From Parapristionchus giblindavisi (taxonomy: Eukaryota > Nematoda > Chromadorea > Rhabditida > Diplogasteridae): a stretch of 64,000 nucleotides of DNA. A program made the translations under genes and the position numbers. Below, piece by piece: positions 23,372-35,726 of this stretch (its first letter is position 1; every line of letters begins with the position of its first letter). The stretch is from the NCBI GenBank assembly GCA_943737045.1, contig CALSFV010000047.1, forward strand, positions 248,001 through 312,000, given 5' to 3'. The notes under the pieces were generated by a model, which ran no database searches, was not told the DNA's origin, and was given only the letters and a program-made list of their open reading frames with translations.

Positions 23372-24965
23372 TGTATGACGCCTAATAGTAAGCCAATTAA
23401 GGCAAAACAATGAACAATGATTGCCATGAACAAAGACAAATCACTATAAACCCATGCGAAAAAGCGAATAACATGATCATCAGCTACTTAGGAAGTATAA
23501 TGGTTGACTGGAGTTTAAGGAACGGGAGCCATTAGATTTGGGACTGGGCTATTATCATGAATAATGTGGATCCAACAATATGGATTCCAGATGTAGGAAG
23601 AGAAGCTCGACTAGTAGTGCTTGTATTAATTTTTCCGATTTCCTCTATATTTATACTTCAAAATCGAGAATTCGCGCCTTTCCTGGCGCAACAACGAATT
23701 TTCAGCTCTGATTTCTGTGTTACGGGACATGTACAATTTATCAGAAAATAATTCTTCGAATTAGCATTTACTGAAGGTCTCTTGGATATTTTGATATTTG
23801 TTAAACGCTTCCTGAATTTCTGTGGATATTAAAGCACCCAAAACAGTAGGTCACGTACAAATGTTCTAATCGAGCTTGAACAGGCGGACTAGTTTTTAAT
23901 TTAATTTAATTTAATTTAATTTATCATAGATTGAATAAATAAGACAACAAGTGATACATAAATATTGTGAGTTATGTTGATTCGAGGGGGGGGGGGGAGA
24001 GGGAGGAATGGTCGCTTCTGGGTTCAAAGATCATATCAGGTTAGATCTATATAAGGGCGGATGAGGACCCTTTTGAATAAACTTACTCCCGAAAGTGTTT
24101 TTGCTAGATCAATAAAAGGACACATTATGATGCCAGGGCTGCGCAAATAGCTGGAAAAGTGGGTGAGAGATTGCTAATATGACATAATAGTATATTTTTT
24201 TGTGTGTTCTCGTCACGAGGTCGGTATATTATAGCTACTCTCGCGCGCCATAACTTGTTTGTGCGAAGCGACATTTAAGCTCACTCCCGGGAACAACGAA
24301 CGAGATTAAGAGCAAAAAGATGGCGGTTTATTATAGAGTTACTCTTGCTTGATTGGCAATGACCTCGCACAAAAAGAACATCAAATTCCCCTCGATCTCC
24401 TCTCGCTGACATGATGACAGAGGAAATAGTGGAGGAAACGAAGAGACAGTTGATGGGAACGTGGTACCCATAATCGAGAGAGAATAAGAAACATGAATTG
24501 GGCCCGAGGCGAATAAGCAAAAGTAAGCTCTGTTGAAACATATGAGGAAATGAACAGGAAAAGGGCCATAAGTGAGGTTGAAAGAACACTTCCTGTTCGT
24601 GCGTTTTTAATATTTGCACGTTTCACTTCATTTTCGATCTCATAGGGGGTTATTTTATATAAAAAAAGTACTTTTTCGGGCTTATTTCACTGATGAACTT
24701 TGAATATGTAAATTTGTATTTAGTCTGAGTACGGTTTACGTGAGAATTATTTATTTGCCCCAATATATACAAGCACTTCATAGCGGAAAAATGGAAATAA
24801 TTAATAGTAGGCAACAAGGCACATGTACATGTAAATCGGGGGTCGCTATACGGTCGTCAACTAGCACATACAGATATCGTCGATATTTCCTAGCTAACAA
24901 CTACGCACAAAACCATTGAGATCATAATCACAGAGCCGTTTAGGCATCCGTAAAATAGCCGTAGT
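23372..24965. other. Intergenic, 3' side of collagen 3
   Basis: Holds an (ATTTA)n-type tract at 23895-23932 and a poly-G tract at about 23985-23997. An open frame of 112 codons at 24281-24619 (minus) has no recognisable features. No gene is supported. Confidence 0.4.
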
Positions 24966-27900
24966 TTAATATCCGGGTGGAAGACGAGCGGGGGCGCAGT
25001 GGTTGCATCCTCCGGCCTCTCCGGCCTCTCCAAGGTCTCCGACGGGACCGCGAGTGCCCGGAGCACCGGGACGACCGGTTCTGCCGTCATTGCCGGGCGC
25101 TCCGGCATATCCAGGCTTGCCGTCCTTGCCGGGAAGACCGGGGGGACCGGCCTCACCCTGGGGTCCCTTCGGTCCTGGAGCTCCGAGAGGTCCACGAGGA
25201 ACGTATTGCTGCAAAGATCGATTGTTCTATTTTGCATAACTAGGTGGGTTAGATAATCAGACTATACCATATTGTTTCAAATAAGCAAAATATCATCAAC
25301 CTAATCACGAAATTAGTCGAACATGTTGCATATACATATCTCATGTATTCAGTAAATCACTGTTTCATTAGTGCAGTTTTATAATGAAAACAATTATTTA
25401 ATTGAAAGCCAGACTATCGTGGAAACCTATTCAAAAGTTGCTTGACAAACCTCGACAACGACTCCAGGAGTACCCTTCTTTCCGGGACGACCGGGATATC
25501 CATCGTTACCGACGGGTCCACGAGGACCAGGAGAGCCCTGAAAATTGAAAATATTTTATCTATTTATAGAAAAAAATTATAATTTATTAAGAGACTTCGA
25601 ATATTGTACATGTCCGCAAGTACACGAAAATAATGACATTTAATAATTATATATTCAAAAGAATAGAGATCTAACTTTGCGGCCGGGAGTTCCATTGTGA
25701 CCATCAGTACCAGGAGCACCGCTCTTTCCTTTCGGTCCCTAAAATTTCAACAATACAATTTTCATTTAAAAAAATTACTTGAAAGCATCTTAATTTTTAG
25801 CCAGAAACAGTACGACACAAAAACTCATTTAACCTCTCGCAATGGTCTCGAGCAATGCTCTCTCGTTGTTTGAGAACAGAGAAATAGTGTGCGCAATGAA
25901 GAGACCATTGAAAGAGGTAACGCTTCTTTAAACCTTCTTTTTGATGGAATCAATAAATAAATGGATTCGGAGTACCTTGGGTCCGGGCTTGCCGGGAGGC
26001 CCGGGCTCTCCGATGTAGCAGTCGAAGCACACAACCATACCCTCGTCGGCGTCAGCTCCGGGAGCTCCAGGACTTCCTAAGATTCATATAGTGCTCTGAT
26101 TATACTGCTAATAACTTTTATTTATTTTTTCAATGTCAGATAGTACTTTATTTAAAGCTGGAGTCCCTCGAATATTTTCGTGAACAATACGTGAATCCAG
26201 AAAAAAATAATATAAGGTATTCTGCATACCCTACATTTATTATTGAGTTTGCCTTTAAGACATCGGCTCAGTGAGATTCCAGGAAGTGCCGGACATCGAC
26301 CTCACCGATTTGGCCCAAAATTTTTTTATGGATACCCCCATGGGTCCCCATCACAAAATGGGTATTCATTTGGGCGGGTTCCTTGAAACACAGATGTGAC
26401 GGGTTTTCGAATTTTGAAAACTCGATTTTCACCGAAAAAAAATGGAGCGACCTAGGACCAATGTTAGTGTCGATTAATTATAAGTATAAATAGACAACAA
26501 AAACTGGCTATACGACGGTCCGGAGATCCGATCGCAAACTGATTTTTTTGCCTTCTCAAAACATTCAAAAATTAATTAAAATTTCAAAACAAAAAAGTGC
26601 AGTCCAATTTTTGCCTTATCTTATAGAGCAAAAAATTCCGCGTCGAATAAGGGAAAAAAATCAAAAATCGAAGGACCCGTCTTTTGAGATAAATGGACCT
26701 GACGTTGACCCGAAAATATTATTGCTTTCAAACCCCCTCATGTTTGTACTCATATTGAAGAGCTCGTCGAGTAGAACAACTTTTATGTTGAACGTTTTGT
26801 CTGAAACTCATTTACAAGAGAAATACATGAATTATGATTTATTGGATCCAAATCATTTCGATCGCTTGTATCTTGAGAACAAACGACTTTCATAGAATAC
26901 GACCAACATGAGAAATGACGTACTCGACGAGTACTTTAAAATGAGCATATACATGGCAAGGATCCGACAACTTTTTTTCCAAGACCATTTTCGAGTCCTT
27001 ATTTTTCAGTATACTAAAATTTTTTTCGTGAAACAACAAACTAAATATGGATTTTTGAGTTCTACAATATTGGCGGAAGCATTTTGTGCACAAAAAATAT
27101 TTACTATTGTTATTGTTTATTGTTTTACTCAAACTTGTTTGAAAAACGGTGTGAATTAATTAAACTCATGTATTTCTCTTGTGCATGCGTTTCAAACAAA
27201 ATGCTCAACATAAAAGTTGTTATACTCGACGAGCTCTTCAATTTGAGTACAAACACGAGGGGGTTTGAAAACAAAAATATTTTCTGGACAACTTCAGGTT
27301 CATTTATCTCAAAAGACGGGTCCTTCGATTTTTCATTTTTTCCCCTTATTCGACGCGGAATTTTTTGCTCTATAAGATGAGGTAAAAATTGGACTGCACT
27401 TTTTCGTTTTAAAAATATTTTATTTTCGTTTTACTCAAAATTAGCATGAAAACGTGTGAAACTCTCTTGTACATGAGTTTCAGAAAAAACGTTCAACATG
27501 AAAGTTGTTCTACTCGACGAGCTCTTCAATATGAGTACAAAAATGAGGGGGTTTGAAAGCAATAATATTTCCGGGTCAACGTCAGGTCCATTTATCTCAA
27601 AAGACGGGTCCTTCGATTTTTGATTTTTTTCCCTTATTCGACGCGGAATTTTTTGCTCTATAAGATAAGGCAAAAATTGGACTGCACTTTTTTGTTTTGA
27701 AATTTTAATTAATTTTTGAATGTTTTGAGAAGGCAAAAAAATCAGTTTGCGATCGGATCTCCGGACCGTCGTATAGCCAGTTTTTGTTGTCTATTTATAC
27801 TTATAATTAATCGACACTGACATTGGTCCTAGGTCGCTCCATTTTTTTTCGGTGAAAATCGAGTTTTCAAAATTCGAAAACCCGTCACATCTGTGTTTCA

Positions 27901-30900
27901 AGGAACCCGCACAAATGAATACCCATTTTGTGATGGGGACCCATGGGGGTATCCATAAAAAAATTTTGGGCCAAATCGGTGAGGTCGATGTCCGGGGTCA
28001 CTGGCACAACCCTCGAATCTTACTGAGCCGGTGTCTTAAACGATTTTTCAATATATTAATCTTCAAACACATTCCTCTGGAAAATCAGTAATTTGACGCG
28101 GACAATTGTTCTTTATGCAATATTGAAACATAACTATACCTAAACATAACTATAACTCGTTTACCATCCACTTCTTATCACAATAGACTTAATTTCCTTA
28201 AACTTCCGACCCTTGAATATAGGCGAGCTATTTACGATATTCAATTCATACATAGCACTATACACCAAGTAAACCTGTTTGAGTCAACCAATTTATTTAC
28301 TGTTCATCCTTCTAGATATTGTCGTCTATCGCACCCATTGCGTATTGTTCTCCCTTATAAGATTTCTTCTACTCATACCACATGTGCTTCTAGATGTATT
28401 GACACTTGGAATAAACTATCCCCTGAATTAGTTATCTCCCCACAAATAACCTTCCGTGCAGGGTTATCAAATCTCCCTCCCAATCTCATCGTTAAAGTTT
28501 CTCTAATTCGTCCCTGAACCCCTTCCTTTGAAAACTGCCACCGAGCCCAATCCGAAATCGCGTATAAGCGACGGAAATCCATCTCCCCTCTTCCCTGTGT
28601 TATTAATGTGATTATGAACATTTATATTTGATGGAATAAATAAATAAATAAATAAATAAACTATATCAGACTCTCAAACTCTTCTCTCTCATTGCCAGGA
28701 TCTCTAGAGGTCGTTTATTTGTCAGAAATAATAGGAGTATCTGGTCTCACCTCCCTTGCCGTCCTTTCCAGGAGCTCCAGGAGCACCGGGAGCTCCGGTT
28801 GGTCCGGGGTCTCCCTTGATGCAGATCGAGGACTTCGGCTCGGAGTCGTACTGACGGCGGTTTCGGGCTAAAACGTGCGGGTTACAGTTATCCCACACAC
28901 ACATGCACACCAAACACGATTCTCCTAGGACTACGACAAGGTGCTACATTTAGTGCTGCGAGTGATCTCAAAGGGAGAATGACCACTCTCAAAGGCCTCT
29001 TCATTGCGCAAGCTATTTCTCTGTTCTCTAACAACGAGAGAGCGTAGAGCGTGGAAGAGACCGTTGACAAAGGTTTCAGTCCCTTCATGGTACACATATC
29101 TCACGTGGACAGTGGAACGGAAACCAGACGGAAAAAACCAAAAATCACACCCCGAGACCGTGCTAGTGTGTACCACAAACCCGAAATCGTGACCATAACG
29201 ACAAACAAAATATTAGTATCGCACCACTGCGCTTTTCTCTGTGGTTGAGCTCTGGCACGAGAGCTCTGCGAGTGGAGGTCTTCTTGATGAGATAATTCTG
29301 TCGGCTCAATGAGGATGCATGGCCGGTTCGTTCCTCCATCTGCAATTTTGTACTGTTATCAAAACTGACAAAGATATAAACGTTAATAAACAGTTTAATA
29401 TGGATTTTTATTGAAATCTAGTTACTCCAAATAAGTTGGCATAATTTTAAAAACTTGATTTCGGTGGTGACTTCGCCATTTTCATCCCATTTTCTCAGAT
29501 TTGACATTGACATTGACATTTTCTCAGATACCTTGTTGTCAATTGGTACATACTTCGTTATTGTTCAATTATTTGTCCACAAGGTAAGCGAGCGAGCGTT
29601 GGCAGAGGGGAGGGTGAAATTAGCTAAGGCAAAATCTTTAGGCAAAATATTTCAATGGACATTGTCAGTGAAAGCCCTGTAGAATGTCCGTTACTCTCTC
29701 CCGCATTACATCTTACAATTAGACGTAAAACCATGAAGCACAAATATTATTAATTCAGAATTCACAACTCGATACCTCTGCATATCATAGGCTGACATTG
29801 AAAACATTGAATGCTATACTTGTACATTTTAATTTATTGATTTATTACACTTCCTAATTCATATCATGCATGTTACGCTGGATTTGTGTCTATGTTTCGG
29901 CTTGATTGAGAAAAAGACAAGTAGCGACGCAATAAGATTACAGTAAGCACTCTTGGGATGGAACGTAATTCCTCCGGGCTATGGATGAATAAATAGAGTG
30001 TGTAGGTGACCAATCATGGAATGCAACAGCATTAACAACAGTTTCTTCATAGGATACATTCGCAAACCGAATGATAGGAATAATCTTCCTTGAATGGCAC
30101 AATAAAATAATACTCAACATTATTTGAAAATTCCCTTCGATCCTGGCACCGAAGAATAGGTTTTGTGAACTTGAAATGGTTCTTGAAAATGGTTAGAAAG
30201 TCAGCAAAAGTTTAGGAACGTTCGGACCGCTTTTTATCGTTGAGAACAGCGAAAGATCCTAATCGCAAGCAAATTTCCTGAAGGCATAGTCTAGGTCGCT
30301 TTCCTATAGCGCGCGCTTGCACTACATAAAGGTTAGATTGTCAAACACCTATCTTTATAACAAAGAGCGATGTTTTTTTCCACCTTAATATAAGCATTTT
30401 ATTAACAATATTATGAGTTGCAATATCGATCTATGTATATTTATTGCTATTATTGGTGAATTTATTTTAAAATATAATAATATAATTACCTGTTCAAGCT
30501 GGTCCCAAAGGTTGTGGGTAGTGGTCGTGCAGAATTCGAGTTCTTCCTAAAATATGATTTTCATGTTCAATATATTTTCAAAATACTTGAAATATTATAT
30601 TAAATTATTGAGAATTTAAATTATTGAAATTATATGGAGGTTTTTTTTTCATTGAAAATTTCAAAGCTCCGAAAAAAACAAAATTGTTCAGAAATTGATG
30701 AAATTACATAAAACGATTGAAAAATGCGAGATAGCGTGTAAGGCTTTTTCATATATATTCTTTTATATACTCGAACAAAGTAGAATATACCTGTAGCGTC
30801 GCAGTACTGGAGCTGAGATGTGCGCACAGAAGGGGAAGGACAACAGCGATCGTGAAGAGTGCAAGGGTTGCGATACCTTGAGAGTGAGTAAAGGTAAAGG

Positions 30901-31515
30901 TAAGGTTATTCAAGGCACACGAAGTCCTGCGAGTGATCACTACTAGACCAGTGATAATGGGAGTGAGAAGATCGATTAAATCTATCAAAAAGTTCTCGCT
31001 ACTGTTTCCGAGACTAGTCCCTAGGGTTGCAGGAACGGGAGCGAAGACTACGCAATCTATTCCCACCCCTTCCCTTCTCTATAGCAATCGCCCGTGAGAG
31101 GCTTCTGTGCAGTCCCCTCTATACTATTATTTTGTGGGGTATACTGAATTCCTGCTGGAGAGCTCGAAGAATTTCGACATTTTTTGCTTCCAGTTAGTAT
31201 AGTTGAAATGAAATTTTCATGCGCACCGACAGGCCTTGTAAAATTAGGACTTTCGAAAATTGGGTGAAATGCCATATGTAAAAGAATTACGATTAGGTAA
31301 AATTATACCTTTCTGGAAAAATAATGTGGAATACTCCTCGTAAAATTTACCGTTTTTAAAAAAAATTTAGTTCGGATACCCTCCATTGTAGAATGGAGCT
31401 CCCTATAACCCGCCCACGTAAGAATGAAATAATACTCACCCGCGCCAGCAACAGTAGCCCACCTATACCACCGTTCTTCCTGTGCATGATCGACAAAGCC
31501 ACTACCGTAACCCAT
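24966..31515 (-). CDS. Cuticle collagen 3 (9 exons, 314 aa)
   Basis: Minus-strand exons are 31440-31515, 30791-30876, 30490-30546, 29225-29339, 28751-28867, 25976-26076, 25676-25738, 25451-25537 and 24966-25208; phases agree at every junction and the sum is 945 nt. The start [19 protein letters not shown] precedes the membrane anchor ([20 protein letters not shown]). The conserved [19 protein letters not shown] follows. Furin-type sites are REKR (107-110) and RNRR (113-116). Cysteines ICIKG, CFDC and the terminal [13 protein letters not shown] bracket the Gly-X-Y blocks. Intron 5 (26077-28750) is inflated by a fold-back and a LINE fragment. The donor of exon 4 (GTGCGA) is unusual, but the frame requires it. 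This collagen is more distant from collagens 1 and 2 than those are from each other. Confidence 0.93.
25810..25925. repeat. MITE family R3 copy in collagen 3 intron
   Basis: CAATGGTCTCGAGCAATGCT and AGAACAGAGAAATAGTGTGC with AAGAGACCATTG arms; the reverse orientation of the R3 copies at 28960, 52055 and 60338. Confidence 0.7.
26254..28042. mobile_element. 1.8-kb fold-back element in collagen 3 intron 5
   Basis: Outer ends TTTAAGACATCGGCTCAGTG and its inverse CTGAGCCGGTGTCTTAAA. Arms of about 570 bp (26254-26826 and 27466-28042) are close inverted copies, including GACGGTCCGGAGATCCGATC. A third copy of the inner arm, in the same orientation as the right arm, lies at about 27140-27415. A 115-codon open frame in the left arm is mirrored in the right arm, but shows no known domain. 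No clear target duplication was found, so the class is unknown. Confidence 0.8.
28130..28660 (+). mobile_element. LINE 3' fragment in collagen 3 intron 5
   Basis: One frame reads [20 protein letters not shown], then [20 protein letters not shown] and [19 protein letters not shown], which aligns with the reverse-transcriptase C-terminus of the LINE at 39.3-39.7 kb. It ends GACGGAAATCCATCT, then TATTTGATGGAATAAATAAA with further units. It is 5'-truncated and in plus orientation inside a minus-strand gene. Confidence 0.8.
28960..29095. repeat. MITE family R3 copy in collagen 3 intron 4
   Basis: GGCCTCTTCATTGCGCAAGC, TTTCTCTGTTCTCTAACAAC and GACCGTTGACAAAGGTTTCA are shared with copies at 52055-52173 and 60338-60457. 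Confidence 0.75.
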
Positions 31516-31911
31516 TTTCGATCTGAAATAATGGAAAATCATGATTGGATATGCGGGTACATGAGATAGTCAATATGATTAGGCTAAGTGCGGTAAGGAC
31601 GGGCGAAAATACGATCAGTGAGAGCAAGGGCGCAGGTGAGGATGGTAGAGATAAGGAGAGCAAATTGCCTTGCATGATCGGCATTATAGGTTACACATGA
31701 GCTGAGAACTACTTCGAGGTCGATTGTTACGCATGCATTGAAGAGAGTACGCAGGATACTAAAAGCGAGAGTGGAAGACATCCTTGGAACGTGGAACGAT
31801 AGTGATAATGTAATGATATCAATGACCTTATGAGATCGGCTGCTATTATCAAGCAGATCAATGACAAATGACTATGGCTGAGTGAGTAGGAGCAAGGAAG
31901 TCAGATTATTT

Positions 31912-32030
31912 AAAGGTACATCCCGAGCTAATTAAACTCTCCGCTCTGACAACGCTCTCTAGTAGACAAAGGAAGCGCGAGAGCATTGCCAGAACGGATA
32001 GTTTGAAATAAGCTCGGGTGTGCCTTTAAG
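31912..32030. repeat. MITE family R2 copy
   Basis: TAAAGGTACATCCCGAGCTA at the left and AAGCTCGGGTGTGCCTTTA at the right, with CTCCGCTCTGACAACGCTCT inside; a good palindromic copy upstream of collagen 3. Confidence 0.8.
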
Positions 32031-34675
32031 GTATATTTGTTGACATTAGGGCAAGCCTAATAGCCGTACAAGTTGAGGCAAGCTCTCAATGCACTAACTA
32101 CTGACAGGCGGGCACCTCTTATACTATGCGGAGGAAGTGGTAAAAAGTGTTGCATCTCCGTGTCGGGAGGAGCTAATAATGAGCGAGATAACACGCGAGG
32201 CGGGCCAAAGACAAAAGCGACTGCTGGGGGAAAGTGCCTCGAGCGACCTAGGTAAGGACAATTGCGATCTTGATGAGGGAATAGATTGATGGTTTTCATG
32301 AACACCGAGATTGAGACGGCCTTCAATAACTGTCTATTAGGCGTATAATGTAAGGCTTGATGGTATTATGGTCTATGATTTTGGTTTAGTATGATTCGTA
32401 ATTCGACATAGTAGACAACGCTGATTCGCTTACTCGAGAGGGTTAAGGAGATTGTGATGAGTTTAGCAACTGCATTTGTTATAACAAATGTTATTAAAAG
32501 CATGAGATAAATGAGTGGCTCTGTTACACGGAGGATGAGTGGTTTTTTTTGTGAAAATATCATTTCTCTACATTACGAATCAATCATGTTGGACAACAAC
32601 TTCATGTTTAATAACAATGTATTAAAAAAGATAGATATTACCAACATTAGAAAGGTTGATCTAGCTGAAATGACAATGGAGAAGAAACTTAGGAAAGCAA
32701 TAAAATATTAACTGCTATGCGCTAATCTCTGTCGAAAGGCCGGATAACGCGCTGTAGATAGTGCAAGTTATGTGAAAGAAAGCGACAGCATAGTTGGCCT
32801 TTCGCTTTTATTCAACGGATCGGTTATATCATTACAACTTCGTCACCTTCTCTCAAAAAAGGACAGTTTCTATGTAAATATTCTGTCACTTTGTATTTTT
32901 TCGATCATTCTTCTCCCAGGATTGAACTCAACGCAAGTTGTGAAAATGACACTTTATTACTATCATTATCGCTTTTTATTTGATTAGTTACTTGTTTCTT
33001 CAAGTGTGTATCAGTGTGTTCACGTAAGATACGGATATGAAATCGAGATACAGATATACTCACCGCTAATTTTCTTAGATAGGTTCTTTAACATGACTAC
33101 CATAGAGAAAGGTTAGCTTACTCCAACCTCACTCGAAAATATACGTTGGATAATATTTCGAGATAGTCGATTAAGCTAACTAATCAGCTCAGATATGTGA
33201 GAGTTTGTCGTCAGTGTATGGTTTTATTGTTGGATATACCATGATGTGTACTGTTCTGATATATCCGTGTGCTTTATTCATCGTGCTTTGGTTATCTTGG
33301 AATAAATAACTATTGTGCACAATGAAGCTATACACCTAAGAAAACCGAAATGAACACTTTTCCATTGATAAATAATTGATCACAAATGGACCAATTGACC
33401 TCTGGGCATTTACCAATATCACGATGACAATCAATTTGCGATAACACCTTTAAACCGGCCGATAAAGTAAATGTAGAGTGATGATATGGAGTACAATGGA
33501 CAAAGAAATTAATCGGTTCCGCTAAACAGCCTCTCTATTCTTTTGTATGTATGCTTGTGGGTATAATGTGTGGGTTGAGCGAGTGATTATTACTGTCGAA
33601 TAAAGTTGAAAATACCGAATGGTGATTGATATACGCTGATATTTTCACTTGATTTGTTCGAAATTAAAACACGTCTCATGGTGGCTTATAATAAAATATA
33701 CTTCATGCGGTGTAAAAAATGGTTGAAGATAAAATGATTGATCGTGGAGTACGCGTCAATCAATAAACCAATAAATCAATAAATATATTCGTATCAATAA
33801 TAACACTAGATGAAGGCAGAGCCGTGCTTCAGTTCCAAAACTGGTATTGAACAAGTGGTTGACCTGATTTGTCTTCGGGTCAAGACTATTGAAATGATCC
33901 CTCTTCCTTTAATAGAATTGTCAAATATGCGCTACGAGTAGATAACTGCTCTATGACAATCGCTCACAGTGATCTCCTGATTCTGAAATCCAGAAGCACA
34001 GCTCAACAAAGAAACTATATAATGATTGCATGCTTGTCCGGTTTTCAAAGATAATAGCTCGAACCAGATAAAATACGTGGAGAATAGACTATGTATGCAT
34101 TGATGATTTTGTAACAGTGAATTTACATTCCCATTAGTTTTTCTACACTTGCTGTGTTATGATCTCGAATTGCAGGGACACAAAGAGCATGGAATTGGAA
34201 AAAAGAGAGCGGATTCTTTCCGAGCGTTACGCACTATCCTTGAAACGGTGTGTTCATTGCGCGTAGGAGTGTCGAGAGAGATCGAGGCACAAAAGAGGGA
34301 TTGGATGAGAGATGAGGAAGAGATGTGACCTTGAGTACAATGGACAACAACGGAAGGGAAAGAGAGAACAACGAATATGCTAACCACCACTAATAGCATC
34401 CTAGCCGTGATAGGTTACACTCCTCACGGACCTGGGATAAAAAAAAGAAACTTGGCACTCTGGAAAATATTTTGGTTTTAGAGAGAGCGAAAGCGGCAAG
34501 CATTTGGATCATTAACAAGGATTACGGTAACGCATATGTCAAATAATTTCATTTCATGCTCTCACGGTAATGTGAGCGTCGTATCTTCTCGATCTTCCTT
34601 ATGAATCTTTTGCATTACAATATTTTGACGAAAAAACAATTAACTAAATTCCATTTATCACAATATCGATTACAA
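32031..34675. other. Intergenic, no supported gene
   Basis: Several 60-80 codon frames occur. One at 34157-34399 (minus) starts MLLVVVSIFVVLSFPSVVVH, which resembles a signal peptide, but no partner exon is evident. Sequence at about 33690-33760 (TATACTTCATGCGGTGTAAA, GTGGAGTACGCG) recurs near 49335-49410, a low-copy repeat. Confidence 0.4.
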
Positions 34676-35500
34676 TTAATATCCAAAAATTGGTTTAACG
34701 AAATCCCAAATCTGTCGCTTCACAACAGCAGTTTCTCGTTCTGCTGTGGCCAGAGCTTCTCTCTTTCCAAATCCCTTAGGTTGGGCCTGACGCTTGACGA
34801 AGCCTGCTTCTCTCTTCTTTTTTCCTGTTGCAGCTCCAATTCCTCTGACCATTTGAGCTACGGAGTTCAATATGCCTCCAGCAATAGAACCACCCATAGC
34901 TCCAGCTGGGCCAGCTCCCATGCCTCCTGCAGCTCCTCCGGCACCACCTCCTGGAGCTCCACCGCGTCCTCCAGCTCCTGCAGCTCCTCCAGCTCCTCCA
35001 GCTCCTCCACCCATTAGTGCACTCATGTCAAATTGTCTTTTTACATATACAGCTTCTCTCTTCTTTTTTCCTGTTGCAGCACCAATTCCTCTGACCATTT
35101 GAGCTACGGAGTTCAGTATGCCTCCGGCTATAGAACCACCCATAGCTCCAGCTTGACCAGCTCCCATGCCTCCTGCAGCTCCTCCGGCTCCACCTCCTGG
35201 AGCTCCACCGCGTCCTCCAGCTCCTGCAGCTCCTGCAGCTCCTCCACCCATCAGTGCACTCATGTCAAATTGTCTTTTAACATACCCAGCTTCTTTCTTG
35301 GCGCGAGGCACAGCTTCTCTCTTTCCGAAACCTTTTGGTTGAACCTGACGCTTAACTAATCCAGCTTCTTCAGACTCTAGTTCCTCGGCCGAAACATAGA
35401 TTTCAGCTTCTCCTACTGCTTCTACTACAGAATCTTCTACTTCTTCAGCTGACACAAAGAATATAAAGGCGAAGAGTGGAAAAAGAATGGAAAGCTTCAT
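34676..35500 (-). CDS. Secreted multi-peptide precursor A1 (274 aa)
   Basis: A single-exon prepropeptide, probably processed in the secretory pathway into several small peptides. I start it at MKLSILFPLFAFIFFVSA (signal peptide), matching the start of its paralogues; an in-frame ATG lies 10 codons upstream. KR or KKKR sites delimit QVQPKGFG and QAQPKGFG (N-terminal Gln likely to become pyroglutamate, C-terminal Gly an amide donor). Two long copies of QFDMSALMGGGA extend through a Gly/Ala-rich run to SIAGGILNSVAQMVRGIGAA, followed by TGKKKR. The C-terminus is QIWDFVKPIFGY. An acidic spacer (EEVEDSVVEAVGEAE) follows the signal. It reads head to head with precursor B1. Neuropeptide-like and antimicrobial roles are both possible; the family is not one I recognise by name. 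Confidence 0.85.
   Translation of the reverse strand: MKLSILFPLFAFIFFVSAEEVEDSVVEAVGEAEIYVSAEELESEEAGLVKRQVQPKGFGKREAVPRAKKEAGYVKRQFDMSALMGGGAAGAAGAGGRGGAPGGGAGGAAGGMGAGQAGAMGGSIAGGILNSVAQMVRGIGAATGKKKREAVYVKRQFDMSALMGGGAGGAGGAAGAGGRGGAPGGGAGGAAGGMGAGPAGAMGGSIAGGILNSVAQMVRGIGAATGKKKREAGFVKRQAQPKGFGKREALATAERETAVVKRQIWDFVKPIFGY
34811..35302 (-). repeat. Internal 246-bp tandem duplication in precursor A1
   Basis: Two adjacent units of 82 codons (about 34811-35056 and 35057-35302) encode EAxYVKRQFDMSALMGGG through GIGAATGKKKR. They are nearly identical at DNA level, indicating a recent in-frame duplication within the gene. Confidence 0.85.
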
Positions 35501-35726
35501 TTTGGATATGTCAGTTACTGGATACAACATGGCTTTTATAGGGATTTACACCTCTACCAACATAAAAGGTTTTGAACAGTCGTTATGGTACTGTGTTACA
35601 TATCGCTTCATTATGTTTAGCGGATATTTTACTGAATAGAACTGTTCAAATGATTTTCGCTTTTGTATGAATATTTAAAGTTGTCAGTATAAAAGCATCG
35701 AAATAAGCACAACTGACATATCCAAA
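35501..35726. promoter_or_regulatory. Bidirectional promoter between precursors A1 and B1
   Basis: Only 226 bp separate the two divergent ATGs. TATA-like boxes face outward: TATAAAAG at about 35688-35695 (plus) and CTATAAAAGCC on the minus strand at about 35532-35542. Both start codons sit in the same 19-nt context, AACTGACATATCCAAAATG. The element CGAAAATCATTTGAACAGT (35641-35660, minus) recurs in the duplicated intergenic region at 43771-43789. Confidence 0.65.

Noticed and set aside
26548..26895. 115-codon open frame (starting [15 protein letters not shown]) in the fold-back, mirrored at 27431-27736
   Set aside because: Lies inside a palindromic element and has no known domain; duplicated only because the arms are inverted copies. 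Kept as part of the mobile element, not called a gene.
34872..35359. Plus-strand Pro/Ala- and Ser-rich frames over precursor A1
   Set aside because: Antisense of the Gly/Ala module; the minus-strand frame has a signal peptide and ordered KR sites.
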